From the NCBI GenBank assembly GCA_946902875.1, contig OX336340.1:10121566-10185565 (forward strand): a stretch of 64,000 nt of DNA, read 5' to 3'. The stretch's first letter is position 1; each line of letters begins with the position of its first letter. This stretch comes from Nematopogon swammerdamellus. Lineage: Eukaryota > Arthropoda > Insecta > Lepidoptera > Adelidae. This document shows positions 43,446-54,885 of this stretch, piece after piece. Below the pieces are notes generated by a model. It saw nothing but the letters and a program-made list of their open reading frames with translations, ran no database searches and was not told where the DNA came from. The translations under genes were made by a program, and so were the position numbers.

Positions 43446-44280
43446 TTGTGATTTAACTTTTATTTCAAACTTTTTAAGAGACGCAATTTAAACTTGTAAT
43501 AATTTAATTAAGATAGGTTTAGATTAGGTTACAAGTACATAAATTTGTTTTACAGTAGTCTCCGTTTATTTATTTAAAGGCGACGAGAGAAAGTGTATCA
43601 AATTTCAATTTTAAAGCAGAGATCCCTTCACGAATTAGGAAAAGTGTCGATTATCTTCGAATCGGCCGACCTGGTCTCTATCAAACACAGCTAAGAACCA
43701 TTCCGGTTAAACCAAATAATTCTAATAATAATTATACAGTACAATACAACGTACGTAAGTACGTAGGAACAAGTAAGTACTTAAAGGATAGATGGATAGA
43801 TATTTTATAGTATTGACGAATATTTTTATAATAAGATTTTTAATTTGGACACGATAAGTACAAAAAACACGTAGTCAGTAGTCTATTTAGCATATTTTAT
43901 TCTAGTCTTAGTTCTAATTTTTTATAAATACTTTATTTTATTTTATTGTAATGATTGTAAATGTTAAATGTAATTGTATAATGATAGTTATTTTAGATTA
44001 TTAATTTTATAATTTCAAAATATATTTAAATGTCGATAAATTAAATTAACTTATGAGATGATAGATGATATGTATATATATAATATTTTGTTTTTATTCT
44101 TAATTTCTGATTTTATATATTGTGTGATTTTATAACTCTGACAACAAGTCAGAGTTTTAATTTTTAATTTTTATGACTAATTCTATATTTAAAATATTGT
44201 AATTTTGATTCACATGCTAACTAAATGCATGTAAATTAAATTAACAATTAAAAGTTAGTAAGTAGACATTTAGTAACAAG
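43446..44280. other. AT-rich, no gene seen
   Basis: Includes a very AT-rich part at 43850-44270. Confidence 0.4.
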
Positions 44281-44345
44281 TCACGAGTGAAGATGGTGGA
44301 AGGAGGCGGGCGGGCGGCGTGGCGGGGAGGGGGCGGGTGCGAGGT
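44281..44345. other. GC-rich islet
   Basis: ggaggcgggcgggcggcgtg and following bases. No coding. Confidence 0.4.
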
Positions 44346-44483
44346 GTTTTGGTCTGTAATTGTTAGGCGTTAATATTCAACACTGCTGGCATCACATTAA
44401 TATAGTTAATTATAGATTTGCGCAGACGCAGGTATCATAAATATTGATTTGGGAGGATCGTATATTCAAATGTGTCGGTACAG

Positions 44484-44666
44484 GTGGCGGCGAGTCGGCC
44501 CGCCCAGGCCTCCGCCCTGGAGCCCCCGGCCTTCGGAGCGGGGTTGGGGACCTCACAACCACAACACCTTAGGGCCGGACTACACGATCAGGGACGGACG
44601 GAGGAAAATACGTCACGCCTCCTGACTGAGTTACAAATGATAAACCTGCCCTTCTGCAGAGCGTAG
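44484..44666 (+). CDS. Weak exon candidate
   Basis: After gtcggtacag (possible acceptor at 44483) an open frame of about 60 codons reads VAASRPAQASALEPPAFGAG and later ENTSRLLTELQMINLPFC, stopping at 44664-44666. The sequence is GC-rich and fairly codon-like. However, the upstream pyrimidine tract is poor, no homology is known to me, and ttagggccggactacacgat inside resembles a MITE end. Probably not coding. Confidence 0.15.
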   Translation: MAASRPAQASALEPPAFGAGLGTSQPQHLRAGLHDQGRTEENTSRLLTELQMINLPFCRA

Positions 44667-46007
44667 AGTTCCAATTCCTACAAATTGGAGAATTTTCATG
44701 CAAATTTCACAAGCAAATAATCCCACTATTCGGCAAGTTCGATTTGATGGAGCCATGGGCAAGAGATAGCAGTTAAATATGTGTACTCTTAGGTACGTAT
44801 GTAAAATAATTACCCAGCTCTATATAGTTTACTTATAATAAAAGAGGAGACGCACCCCTATAACTTTCTCCAAAGTTCGCCCGCTCGCCTTGGCGTTGTA
44901 TTCTGAGTGGTGAACAGCAGTAACTGATTACTACAAGGTTCTACATATATAATATGTCTCAGGTTTGTATCAGACTGTACCAACCAGAAGATGCGTCCCG
45001 ACGGAGCAACGAGGAGGCAGACCTTCCCCGCCCCCACTGATGGCGGGAGAGTGCAACGAGTTTTCCAATAATTGCACACTTTACACAACCTCCCCGCGCA
45101 CTATCGCACGATGCATCTCGCCCGCAGCGCGTCTCAGCTTCAATAACTGTATCGATACATACGTTAACTAGTTAGTACCTGCATTATGTATCGTCAATGT
45201 ATATATGAGTAACAAAATTATAGTTTAAGAGCTGTCATCAATTATTCCCTACTCTCCGTTAAGTAATTTTTCACCATTATTTATTAGGAAGAAGCTTAAA
45301 TAATTAAATCTAGCCCTAAAAATAACTAAATCAACTATAAAAATAATCTAACTATAAATAAAAATAAAAATAAATAAATAAATAGCTCAAATTAAACCAA
45401 GGGCACCTCCATAATATAAAGATAAGCTTTGTCATGGACTATTCTTTATCTTGTGCTTGTGCTATAAAAAACACCTACACTTTCTTGTACTTAATTCCAT
45501 CTAACCATGATTTTCCAAAGTAACTCTTCTAGAAAATCCTTTAAAACTTCAATCCTCCCAACAAACAAGGTCCATTTACAAATATAATTTTATATTATTA
45601 AAATATTTCTGAGTACGAGATTAAAAATGAATTACTGAAATAAAATAAAAATTCCTTAAAAACTAAATCATAAAAGGGCATGGTTCGATAAGACATATAT
45701 TATTATAGTAACTTTACTAAATTCTTATTTAACCTGAGCGAAGCCTCGTGCCAATGTTTCTGTAGGTAGTATATTGCTAATATTAAATGCAAAACGTTAC
45801 ATCTTTACATAGGTTTAATCTCGTTAACATAGCATTACCAATATTTTACGAGAGAGGCTTATTCCCTCCGTGCTCTCTTTGTTTTCTTATTTTGTTGACA
45901 GCGCACTCTGGCACTGCGGAGGCACGGAGACGACACATATAAAGTGATTTTACTATAATGTAAATTTAAAGTTTTGATGCATTATCATATTAATTTGATT
46001 AAAGAAA
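44667..46007. other. No gene seen
   Basis: Mixed, then AT-rich, with (aaat)n runs near 45355-45385. Confidence 0.4.
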
Positions 46008-46228
46008 AAGAACAGCAGAACAGAACAGAACAGCACAGACCAGAACAGATCAGTACAGAACAGAACAGAACAGAACAGAACAGTACAGAACAGGGCAGGA
46101 CGAACAGAACAGGACAGGACAGGACAGAACAGAACAGAACAGGACAGGACAGAACAGAACAGTACAGAACAGGGCAGGACAGAACAGAACAGAACAGGAC
46201 AGGACAGAACAGAACAGAACAGAATATA
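46008..46228. repeat. Pentanucleotide microsatellite (AGAAC/AGGAC)n
   Basis: About 220 bp of cagaa/caggac units with higher-order repeats. The 104- and 64-codon open frames over it (NRTEQ and FCSVL repeats) are low-complexity artefacts. Confidence 0.95.
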
Positions 46229-46367
46229 ATAGTAATTTATTCAAATCAAGTTTCGTACATACCTACATTGTCACACATTAGCATATAGCAACATACAGAA
46301 ACAGATTTGATTAAAGAAAGATTTCGAAAGAAAGAAGTTTATATTAAAATTACTTACCCGTCTTTAA
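46229..46367. other. Unassigned sequence
   Basis: Short AT-rich linker. Confidence 0.4.
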
Positions 46368-46712
46368 GGTTCCGTACCTAAAAATAGGAATAAACGGAAC
46401 CCTTATATTATTACTCTCGTATCTGTCTGTCTGTCTGTCTGTCGGTCACAGCTTATTTTCTCCGAATTTACTGAACGCAAAACGTTAAAATTTGGTACAG
46501 ATAGAGTTTGATGACATAATCACGGACGTATGGCGTACATTTTTGGGAACAAATTAGAAAGTTGTAATTTTTTTTTCAACTGCATCATGTGACTTATCTA
46601 TGGAAAGGGCTCGTTATAAGAAAACATAGAAATATATTTTTATAATTAGGGTTTAATGGTACGGAACCCTCTCCACGGGCGTTCGACTCGCACTTGACCA
46701 CTTTTTTTAAGA
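46368..46712 (+). mobile_element. Element C copy
   Basis: aaggttccgtacctaaaaat, ggaacccttatattattact, a (gtct)n microsatellite at 46424-46442, gagtttgatgacataatcac, ggtacggaaccctctccacg and ttcgactcgcacttgaccac. Confidence 0.8.
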
Positions 46713-47211
46713 GGTTGAATTATTTGAATGTTATCTTCAACAGTCTGAACACTTAATATTGGGAAAACATATTTTTAGGCTTAAGCTTAGGTTAAATTCA
46801 CCTCCACCATATACATAGACCGTAGAAATCTGATATCTATGGCACAGGTGGAGGTTGCATGTGCGGTGTGTGACATTGATTTGAGAGGTGAATATAAGAC
46901 ATTGAAATCTAGAAGTCTAGCGAGCCGCTTTGGCTTTCTAGCCTTCGCGGTGGAAATTGGCGCGTGATCCCCAAACTCTAGGGATTTAGCCAGATTCATA
47001 GCCGAAATTCTAATCGAGAAATCGCCCTAGGCGTTCATGTTGGCCAGCCCAACTCGATTTCCTACTCGAGCCCTAGTCAACAAGGTAATGCTGCCAGCGT
47101 ATAGAAGGTGAAGATGACCGGGCTGGAGGACTCCTGTACCAAGAGTACTTTGGATATAAAAAAAAAACTAATTATGAAAAGTACGATAGTAGTTAAACAA
47201 CCATGTCAGTT
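46713..47211. other. No gene seen
   Basis: cacctccaccatatacatag (46799) and its inverted match ctatggcacaggtggaggt (46837) form an imperfect hairpin. Confidence 0.4.
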
Positions 47212-47290
47212 AATCAGTCGGTCAGCGTGTAAGCGTCCACTGCTGGACATACGCCTCTCCAATTTGAAAAACAACCATAAGAATGTACAA
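47212..47290 (+). mobile_element. Retroposon scrap with 'gtccactgctggacata'
   Basis: aatcagtcggtcagcgtgta / agcgtccactgctggacata / cgcctctccaatttg. Same core as 32860-32880. Confidence 0.55.
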
Positions 47291-47600
47291 TATCATCATC
47301 AATACTAATAATAAAACTGTAAGGGATGGTCATGGAGTAAGTTGCTTTGTTTTTTGAGATATTGGGTTTGTAGACTCTGTGTATGATACTAAAACTAAAT
47401 TTACGATTTTTAGAAATCATTTCTGTATGTATGTATGTTCCACCATAACTCTTAAACCGATCATCTAAATTCGATTAAACTTCGTACAAGTACATTTACC
47501 CACACGGGACACAGGATAGGCTAAATAAAATTCACTTCCGGTTACGCTAAGATGTGGCTCCCATACAAACCGATATGTTCCGTAGGCGCCGTAGTACTAT
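47291..47600 (+). mobile_element. Possible Helitron-like fragment
   Basis: tcaatactaataataaaact resembles the Lep1-type start. gtatgtatgtatgttccacc and ttaaaccgatcatctaaatt resemble its interior. Diverged and uncertain. Confidence 0.35.
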
Positions 47601-47860
47601 AGGTATTTACCGAGCGGGCGGCCGGCAGCTGGCGGGCGGGGCGGCGCGGAGGAGGCGCGGAGGAGGCGCAGCGAGCGAACTGAATAGCCGCAATATGATA
47701 GAATGGATCTCTGTTCCTCTTTCACGCAAAAACCACTGAACAGATTTTGATGAGCCTTTACAGTACATCAAAATAACATATCGGCTATAATTTATAAAGA
47801 CATTGTGTAAATTGGCCCAAATAGGTATATCGATAGATGTCAAGTAAGTTGGAAAAAATC
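47601..47860. other. GC-rich islet followed by repeat-like sequence
   Basis: cgagcgggcggccggcagct / ggcgggcggggcggcgcgga, then ctctttcacgcaaaaaccac / tgaacagattttgatgagcc, which resembles the interior of Lep1-type elements. Confidence 0.35.
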
Positions 47861-48120
47861 CTGCCATCTGAGAGCTATCTCAGCGTGCGCTGCATAAACC
47901 GTTGGAGTAACACGAAGATAATTTGTGGTGACATTATTTCTCTTAAATAGGTCTAAAAAAAAGTCCGCGACAGGATATAAGTATCTACCTTTTATGTGGA
48001 AGCCACTATAGCCCAAATAGTAAACCATAAATACATTTAAATTGAATACTGTATTTACAATGCACATTTTATAGTTTAAAGGATTTGATTTATTTTAACT
48101 GAAGTTTCTTATTTTAATAT
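47861..48120. other. No gene seen
   Basis: AT-rich. Confidence 0.4.
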
Positions 48121-48590
48121 CGATAGCTTTTTCCCGCGGATTCGCTCGCGTGAAATTCGTATTTCAAAAGAAGAAAGTAAGTAACTTAGGACAGGGCCGG
48201 AGGGTGAACTGGATTCAGATAAACAATAATCATTCTCAAAGAAAGTAAGTAACATACTAAAGGCGAGGCCGCGTTCTGCATTCGAGCGAGCTGCGTTCAG
48301 GAAGAGGATAAACCTTTTCAAAGAAAGTAAGTAGCAAAGGGCGAGGGCGAAGACCGAGCTGCATTCAGGAAGACTATAAACCTTCTCGAAGAAATTAAGT
48401 AATTGAGGGCGAGGCCGAAGGCCGAGCTGCGTTTAGGAAGACTATAAATCTTCTTTACGAAAGTAAGTAACTGAGGGCGAGGCCGAAGGCCGAGCTGCGT
48501 TCAGGAAGACGATAAACTTTTCGAAGAAAGTAAGTAACAGAGGGCGAGGTCGAAGGCCGAGCTGCGTTCAGGAAGACCATAAACCTTCTC

Positions 48591-48662
48591 GAAGGGAAGC
48601 ACTGACGTGGCACCAAGTTCATCCGGTGTTATAGACTGACATCACGGATGTTGTAGGTGATG
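48591..48662 (+). mobile_element. SINE-A tail (outer), left piece
   Basis: gaagggaagcactgacgtgg through gactgacatcacggatgttg to taggtgatg. It continues at 48856 (gatgtagccaactgtgtcag). Confidence 0.8.
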
Positions 48663-48855
48663 GTTTTTTTTTTATGGAAACTTACACGGTTGGCTACATC
48701 ACCTACAACGTCCGTAATGTCAGCCCATTACACCGGGTGAACTAGGTGCCTTGTCAGTGCTTCCCCCTTTGTTCGTGCCGGCTACACTGAACTGATCGGA
48801 AAACACAAACTATTTACATAGCCGTTTAGACCGACGTTTCATTCAGTGCGGTGGT
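48663..48855 (-). mobile_element. SINE-A (inner), inserted in another SINE-A
   Basis: tttttttatggaaacttaca through gtgccggctacactgaactg to cattcagtgcggtgg. It is 5'-truncated and lies in the opposite orientation inside the outer SINE. The flanks share ggtgatg (about 7 bp), the likely target duplication. Confidence 0.8.
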
Positions 48856-48893
48856 GATGTAGCCAACTGTGTCAGTTTCCATAAAAAAAAAGA
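48856..48893 (+). mobile_element. SINE-A tail (outer), right piece
   Basis: gatgtagccaactgtgtcag / tttccat followed by an A-run. Confidence 0.8.
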
Positions 48894-49570
48894 AGTAAGT
48901 GACTAAGGGTGTGGCCGAAGGCCGAGCTGTACCTATCCTGGAAGAAGACGCTGACAGTAAGTAACTATGGGCGATAGTTACATACTTTCTTCAAGACGGT
49001 TTATAGTCTTCCTGAACGCAGCTCGGCCTTCGGCCTCGCCCTCAATTACTTGATTTCTTCGAAATGGTTTATAGTCTTGCTGAACGCAGCTCGGCCTTCG
49101 GCCTCGCACTTAGTTACTTACCTACTTTCTTCGAGAACGTTTATGGTCTTTCTGAACGCAGCTCGGCCTTCGGCCTCGCCCTCTGTTACTTACTTTCTTC
49201 GAAAATGTTATCGTCTCCCTGAACGCAGCTCGGCCTTCGGCCTCGCCCTCAATTACTTACTTTCATCGAGAAGGTTTAGTCTTCCTAAACGCAGCTCGGC
49301 CTTCGGCCTCGCCCTCTGTTACTTACTTTTTTCGAAAAGGTTATCGTCTTCCTGACCGCAGGTCGGCCTTCGGCCTCGCCCTCAATTACTTAATTTCGTT
49401 GAGAAGTTTTATAGTCTTCCTGAACGCAGCTCGACCTGAAGTCTCGCCGTTAGTTACTTACTTTAGTTGAGAAGGTTTATTGTTTACCTAAACGCAGATC
49501 GGCCTTAGTTACTTAGTTTCTTCCTTTGAAATACGAATTTCACGCGAGCGAAGCCGCGGGCAAAAGCTAG

Positions 49571-49689
49571 TACAATATACAAATTTAAAATGTACCTTGT
49601 GTGACCGCACCTGGCATCGCCTACCCCCAGCTCTCTCTACGTCGTCTCCGCGCCACTCGCAGCTCTTTCCACAGCCTCAGCCTTATAAC
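49571..49689. other. Unassigned sequence
   Basis: Short linker. Confidence 0.4.
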
Positions 49690-49917
49690 TTATGTCAGAA
49701 TTAAAACAAGAGAAGCGTCATAAGTTGCAAGAAGTGGAGTGGGCTCAGCGCGGCAGATTACTGCGGCCGGGGCGTGGCCTGCCTGCCCGGTGTGGTGGCC
49801 TTCCTGCATAGCTACAGCGTGCTGTAGTCCTGTGCCTGTGGAGGCTGCACTCATATCAGCCATCCTGTTCACTTGGCAACGCATAGCATCATTATTATTG
49901 ATATTTATTTTTATCAT
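49690..49917 (-). CDS. Weak exon candidate (MADMSAASTG...)
   Basis: A minus frame whose second methionine (about 49863) has a good start context (aggATGGCT). It reads MADMSAASTGTGLQHAVAMQ and then EGHHTGQAGHAP, with stop near 49690. GC and codon pattern look better than the surroundings. There is no convincing acceptor or donor, no motif I know, and an equally long plus frame overlaps. Confidence 0.18.
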   Translation of the reverse strand: MIKININNNDAMRCQVNRMADMSAASTGTGLQHAVAMQEGHHTGQAGHAPAAVICRAEPTPLLATYDASLVLILT

Positions 49918-49920
49918 TTG

Positions 49921-50689
49921 AAATTATTTGATTAAATTTTTTTTTTATTTTCCCAAATGTTACTTTGTTTTTATTTATGTACTTTATTTAGTAAGTATAA
50001 TTCACCTTTTTGGAATCATGGGATCAATGTACTTTGCTCACTATGTAGGTAAATGGGGAATATCGCGTCGTTAAAATATGTATGATATATTTTTTTAGTA
50101 GGTATATCTGGATTTATATTTCGAACTCTGGTTGTAGTGAGTGCACCGACGAGTGCACTCAATCAATTCACACAAGCGCACATACCTGCGTCCCTATTAC
50201 TTTTCTATAATAGGCGCGCGCGGCTCGAGCTTCGAGCTGAGAGACTCTCGCCTCCAGCTCGGCTCACACAACACTATATTCGGATCCATGTAATTTGCAT
50301 AAAAGTGCATTTAGGAAGCATCCTCAAAGCGTTCACAGAGGAATCCAAAATATTCATAAACATCGCTGCCAGCATTCCGAGGGCCGTACTTAAAAATCAA
50401 ATTGAAGGGGACGGCCGCGATTATATGAATTAAAAATAATAAAATATCAAAAAGAAAAAAGCGCGGGATCGCCTCGGGCGATGTTCGAAAAAGGAAGAGG
50501 CTCGCGCGAACAGTCGATAGCAGCTATCTCTCCACAATCTCTCTGACGGGTTGTTTCTCTCGAATGGAACATTATTTTTAAATGAACTGATTATAAATGG
50601 TTGTCGGGCGATTTAACGCCCAATCAAATTAAGCAAATGATATGTGTTTTGGACTCGTGGCAGCTGCGCCGTGGAGTGATTTGTTGGCG
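49921..50689. other. No gene seen
   Basis: AT-rich. A 98-codon plus frame from 50137 has no motif. Confidence 0.35.
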
Positions 50690-50785
50690 CTGGAACATGT
50701 AGGTAGAGTCCTCAGCCGCGACGCGCACACGCGGTGACGGCGGCGGCGCGCCGCGCGCGCGACTCCGCGAGTAGGCCGGACAATC
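50690..50785. other. GC-rich islet
   Basis: gcggtgacggcggcggcgcg and neighbours. Confidence 0.4.
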
Positions 50786-51504
50786 TTGATTCAGTAGCCA
50801 CATTATCGATTGGCACTTCGCCACATGTTCATAATTCGATCTTGATCAAGTACAAATAACTTGTTTTGGATAATTCGTAACATTGAACTTGTTTCATCAA
50901 TTCTTTATGTAGCCGGCAGAGATTACACAAAGGTAGAGTTCGTGGGATTTTTTAAGGAATAGCTAGTGTATTCTGTCTGACTCTAGCTCCTAGATCCATG
51001 AATTAGTTTTTGGTCTAATAGGACAGCCATAAGCTGCTCTGTGAAGTGCGATTGACAAGTTGCTCGCAGGTTCGCAGGCATGTTCACAAAGAAAGCCGAC
51101 TGTAAAGTAATCTCCGGAACGATTATGTTTCATATTGCAGACACGTCGTCAGGCAATAAAAACCAAATAAAATTACAATATCGCGGTGGTCTCTGGTGCC
51201 GCCGCGCCGCGTGCTGCCTCCGCCGACAGTGTCTTACCGTTTACCATTTTAATTACAGCAAAAACTAAGTAAGAGTCCTCCCGGCCGCCTCCTACGTCTC
51301 GGTGACGCTCCTGCGGCGATGTAGGCTCTCAGCTCGAGCCAACATCATCATTTAACCGAACAAAAACCCTTCGACGTCAAATAAATAAATCAACGGAATC
51401 TTTTTCACGGGATATTTTCACCTTCATTTAAAAAAGTTGAGCGCGCGGGAAATCGAAGCACGTAAAGTTTTTAAAAAAGGAAACCGACGCAAGGAATTAG
51501 CTGC
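50786..51504. other. No gene; small GC patches
   Basis: GC patches at 51195-51230 and 51275-51340. No motif. Confidence 0.35.
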
Positions 51505-51625
51505 GATTGGTCGGTGCCGTATCAGTGGGCGGGAGGGAGGCGCATTACCATTGGTTGAGATAATGTGCTGCGGCGGAGGCGGCGCGGTGCGGCGGCGGCC
51601 GACGACGACGGCCGCATCTCAGCAT
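51505..51625. other. GC-rich islet
   Basis: gctgcggcggaggcggcgcg and following bases (51569-51612). Frames on both strands are unsupported. Confidence 0.4.
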
Positions 51626-52084
51626 TCGTGCGAGTAGAAAAATAATTTTCCCATTCTTCTCGTTGTCGAGACGAGTGGGACGTTTTGTATGGTTGTTGGT
51701 GTAACACGATCGCGCTGCGCGTTGTAAACTCTGGGACGGCAGGTGGATTCCAAGTCGAGCCATATCGGCTGCTCATTAGCTTGTTACGAATTTCAATTGG
51801 AATCCAATAAGGCTCCATTTTTTAGACAGTAAAATTATGCCAAATACTCTTAATTATAATAACCTAGTAGATACATAATTAAAGACTCAGCTTATTTAAG
51901 CACGTGTAAGCGTTTATTTACAAGCTTCGAATTCAATAAATTATCAAATGATGATACTAAATGTCCAATGAGTTCGTAATTCTTGATACCGCTACTAGTA
52001 CATCAGCTATCTCAGTTAAAGTATTACATTTAGATGTAAGTACTCACATTCCTCCGATCTCGTTGGAGTTAGGTGCCTATGTAA
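51626..52084. other. No gene seen
   Basis: Mixed, then AT-rich. Confidence 0.4.
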
Positions 52085-52435
52085 ATGAGTAGGCAGCTAA
52101 TGAGCGGTCAGGTCACGTCAACACGCGCGAGGGGCCGCCTAGTGCGCTGTGCTCCCGCGCACGTCTCGGCGCCGCGGTGGCCGAGATCAATCCAGATTGC
52201 GGCCATTTTTCCTCCAAATTGTGCACCCTTTGTTATGCAAAGCGTGGAGGCGCCGCCGTGTGCGGTCACAGACGACGGCCGTTTGTGTGACTTGTGGCTT
52301 CGCTATCGGCGACATCGGTCGGCGGACATTTTTACAAGGCTCCTATGCGTGTCTGCGAGACGGACGATCAGACTCTCTTATCACCCGGCGCAGTTCGAGT
52401 TCACTCGTCCACTGCTACCCCTCCCTCACTAGTCA
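52085..52435. other. GC-rich islet with two overlapping plus frames
   Basis: Two plus frames of 115 and 110 codons overlap in different phases over the same GC-rich block, so composition rather than coding explains them. Possible regulatory DNA. Confidence 0.35.
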
Positions 52436-53645
52436 CAACAAAGTTCAAGCTATTTCAAAAATTCTAAAAATATTTTCTTAGCTTCAGGGGTTGATTCAAG
52501 AAGCCAACTAAATAAAGGAATAATTTATTATTTAAATTGCAAATATGTGTGACCCCAGAATTTACTGCAATAGTATAGAATATATGAACCAATAGAAACA
52601 AACAATAACCGACTACGAAAACTAAGCAAATAACAAGAACAGTTGAGAAAATACTTTACTCGGGCTACATCTGCTAAAATTTTAATCCTTCGCGGGTAAA
52701 AATGGGAGCCGTTTAATCAATCAATGCAGTAGTCCTAATTCCTCAATCCGTTCATATCTAAACTGTGTCTAATGCAACTGTATACATCTCCGACTCAGGA
52801 CGTAGTAGGTACCTAATCTAAACGGCACACCCGTCAAGTTAGTTTTAAATAAACACTCATTACTAGGTACTGCATCAGCTTTAAGATGAAATGTTTACGC
52901 ATTGGAATGAATGGTGAGTTGATATTCCCGACACGGCGGTGTTTAGAACATCTGGATCTCGACTGCACGGCTACGTGATTATCATTCATACGATCCTATA
53001 TTCTTGTTATCTTATTCACAAATAATAATTCATTGTTTTGTCCGACACGACAAAATAAATAACTAAATAAATAAACGAGAATGCCTTGGTAATATTATTA
53101 CATATACATATATATCCATACCTATATATAATCAACACATTTTTAATTTTCTTGCGTTTGAAAGAGTAGGATTAGACCAAGTTGTCTTAGTTAGATGTTA
53201 GAATTATTGGAAAATATAAATATGCAAATTGCTAAAGTGTTCTATATGTTCGCGTACCGCGGGCTAGTTAAATGGATAGTTAATTACCCGACTATTTTTA
53301 TGGTTGTATGCCTAGTTAGAAAATAAATATGCAGTACAACTTCTTAAATTGTACCCTAAAACCGTCCTCTTTTTAAAGTATGGGCACGTATCTACGTATT
53401 TGATTTTATTTAATTCTCTAACATTGTACCTAAGTAAAATAATTATCCATTAGCTTAATTTTTTTTTTTTAATTTCTTACGAATAATTAATTTAGTTACC
53501 TTGACTATTCTGAAGTTGTTGCGTTTGTAAGCAATTCACGTGCATATAGAAATATTGTCTTCTAAATAAATTAAACTTATACCACACCCTCGTTAGTATA
53601 CTTCAGGGTGAACTTACTTATTTTTTATTAGAATTGAAAGCCGAA
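52436..53645. other. No gene seen
   Basis: AT-rich. Confidence 0.45.
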
Positions 53646-53715
53646 AATAAAGAGAGAAAAAACTCGCTCCCGACCAGGATTGGAACCCTGGACTCTGCCG
53701 CCAGAGCGTTACTAA
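53646..53715 (-). repeat. tRNA-derived fragment (T-arm and acceptor side)
   Basis: On the minus strand: gcagagtccagggttccaat / cctggtcgggagcgag, with B-box ggttccaatcc and a T-arm-like fold. The A-box half is not recognisable, so this is a SINE head or tRNA remnant rather than a working tRNA gene. Confidence 0.4.
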
Positions 53716-54855
53716 CTCCGTTACTAATACACAATATACGTACAAATACGTAAATAATCAACCAATCCATGCCTACATATAATACAATTTAAAACGTTGT
53801 CTATAAAAATTTAAAAAATTAGCAAAATATGATTTGGGGGTTGAAGTATAAATGATAAAATTAATTGAGAGAATTTTTTCACTGTCTGCCTATTTGTCTG
53901 TTTATTTTCATCACCTAAGAACTACTGAACCAATTGGCGTTTAGTTTACAGAGAAATAAAAGGCATAATTTGGGCTAACATTTAATTAAAGGTTATAACA
54001 TCATGGCATTATGCGTGTGAGGTAAGCAGTGGAGTTGCAGTTGAAGAAATGATAAAATATTATAGTACCTTCATACTTACTGTATATTTCTTTCACTTAA
54101 TTTCATTCTTTAGAGTCTAAGTGTTTTTGTAGTTGATTATGGAATAGAGTTTTCATAACTGAACCACCCGAGTGGAGTCACGGGCTCAGATAGTATACAA
54201 TAAATAAACACAAAAAATAAAATTAAAACCAAAAAGTCCGAAGAGCCTTAGAATGCAAATTGTTCGCGTGTAAGATTCCTCGCGGACAGTGAGCGATGTC
54301 GGCTCCTCTTTATTGCAACCGGACAAATGTGTCAAGTTTCCTAATACTACAAAAAATAAAAGTAAATAAATAAATAAAACTAAGTTGCGCCGCGATCATA
54401 ATGAATACTAAGAGATGAGATGAGGCAGGCCAGGCGCCGCACGAGAGAAGTGCTCAAGCCGTCGAAACTCGAAACACGTGGGTATGACGAGAACCAACCT
54501 CGAGGAGCACAGATCCACTAAAGCGTTTTCTATAAGACATTTTGTATTAAGCTGTTGTTAATTGCTTACAGGAAAAATTACTCGTTTCTCGCGAAAATGG
54601 CAGGTAGTCTTAGTTACAGCATTCTGAAAAATGTATTACTAATTTTTTTTTCTTTGTTCTATGTACAAATCTTAACCTTTTGCATAATATAGCCACTTTG
54701 TCTCAGATTTATTTAAGGCAATTTTTGGAGCTGCATTTTGTAGCAATAAAAAAAATGTAAAACTATAGATATTGACTTTGAGTAAAATTAACAGGTAATA
54801 TTTAACATGTTTTATACAATAACTAACTATTGTTTTTATTATTGTTGTGTTGCAG
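53716..54855. other. No gene; Helitron-interior-like piece at 53880-53990
   Basis: ctgtctgcctatttgtctgt, then aactactgaaccaattggcg, resembles Lep1-type interiors. The rest is AT-rich. Confidence 0.4.
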
Positions 54856-54885
54856 GATGGATCGCATCCCGGCCGGCCCCGGAAG
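54856..54885 (+). CDS. 30-nt microexon candidate
   Basis: A pyrimidine-leaning tract ends in a clean acceptor (ttattattgttgtgttgcag). Then come 30 GC-rich bases and a donor gtgaat at 54886. The block is a multiple of three. One phase encodes DGSHPGRPRK, a basic AT-hook-like string; another starts MDRIPAGPGR. The contrast with very AT-rich flanks is striking. No partner exon is visible in the window and the gene is unknown. If real, it implies introns longer than several kb on both sides. Confidence 0.3.

Larger units (their letters stand above)
48121..49570. mobile_element. 1.45-kb palindromic Helitron-like element
   Basis: The ends are inverted copies of one ~46-bp sequence. Left: gatagctttttcccgcggat / tcgctcgcgtgaaattcgta. 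Right: tacgaatttcacgcgagcga / agccgcgggcaaaagctag, followed by T. Each arm carries tandem ~67-bp units (gagggcgaggccgaaggccg / agctgcgttcaggaagac...): at least five in the left arm and seven in the right, in opposite orientation. The CTAG end with a GC-rich stem about 10 bases upstream fits a Helitron 3' end, here present twice head to head. The centre holds SINE insertions. Confidence 0.75.

Noticed and set aside
46050..46288. Open frames over the pentanucleotide repeat
   Set aside because: Low-complexity translation of a microsatellite.
48160..49500. CRISPR-like array
   Set aside because: Units are contiguous degenerate 67-bp repeats without unique spacers, in an animal genome, inside a mobile element.
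52085..52481. Two overlapping plus frames (115 and 110 codons)
   Set aside because: Different phases of the same GC-rich islet, neither with known motifs.
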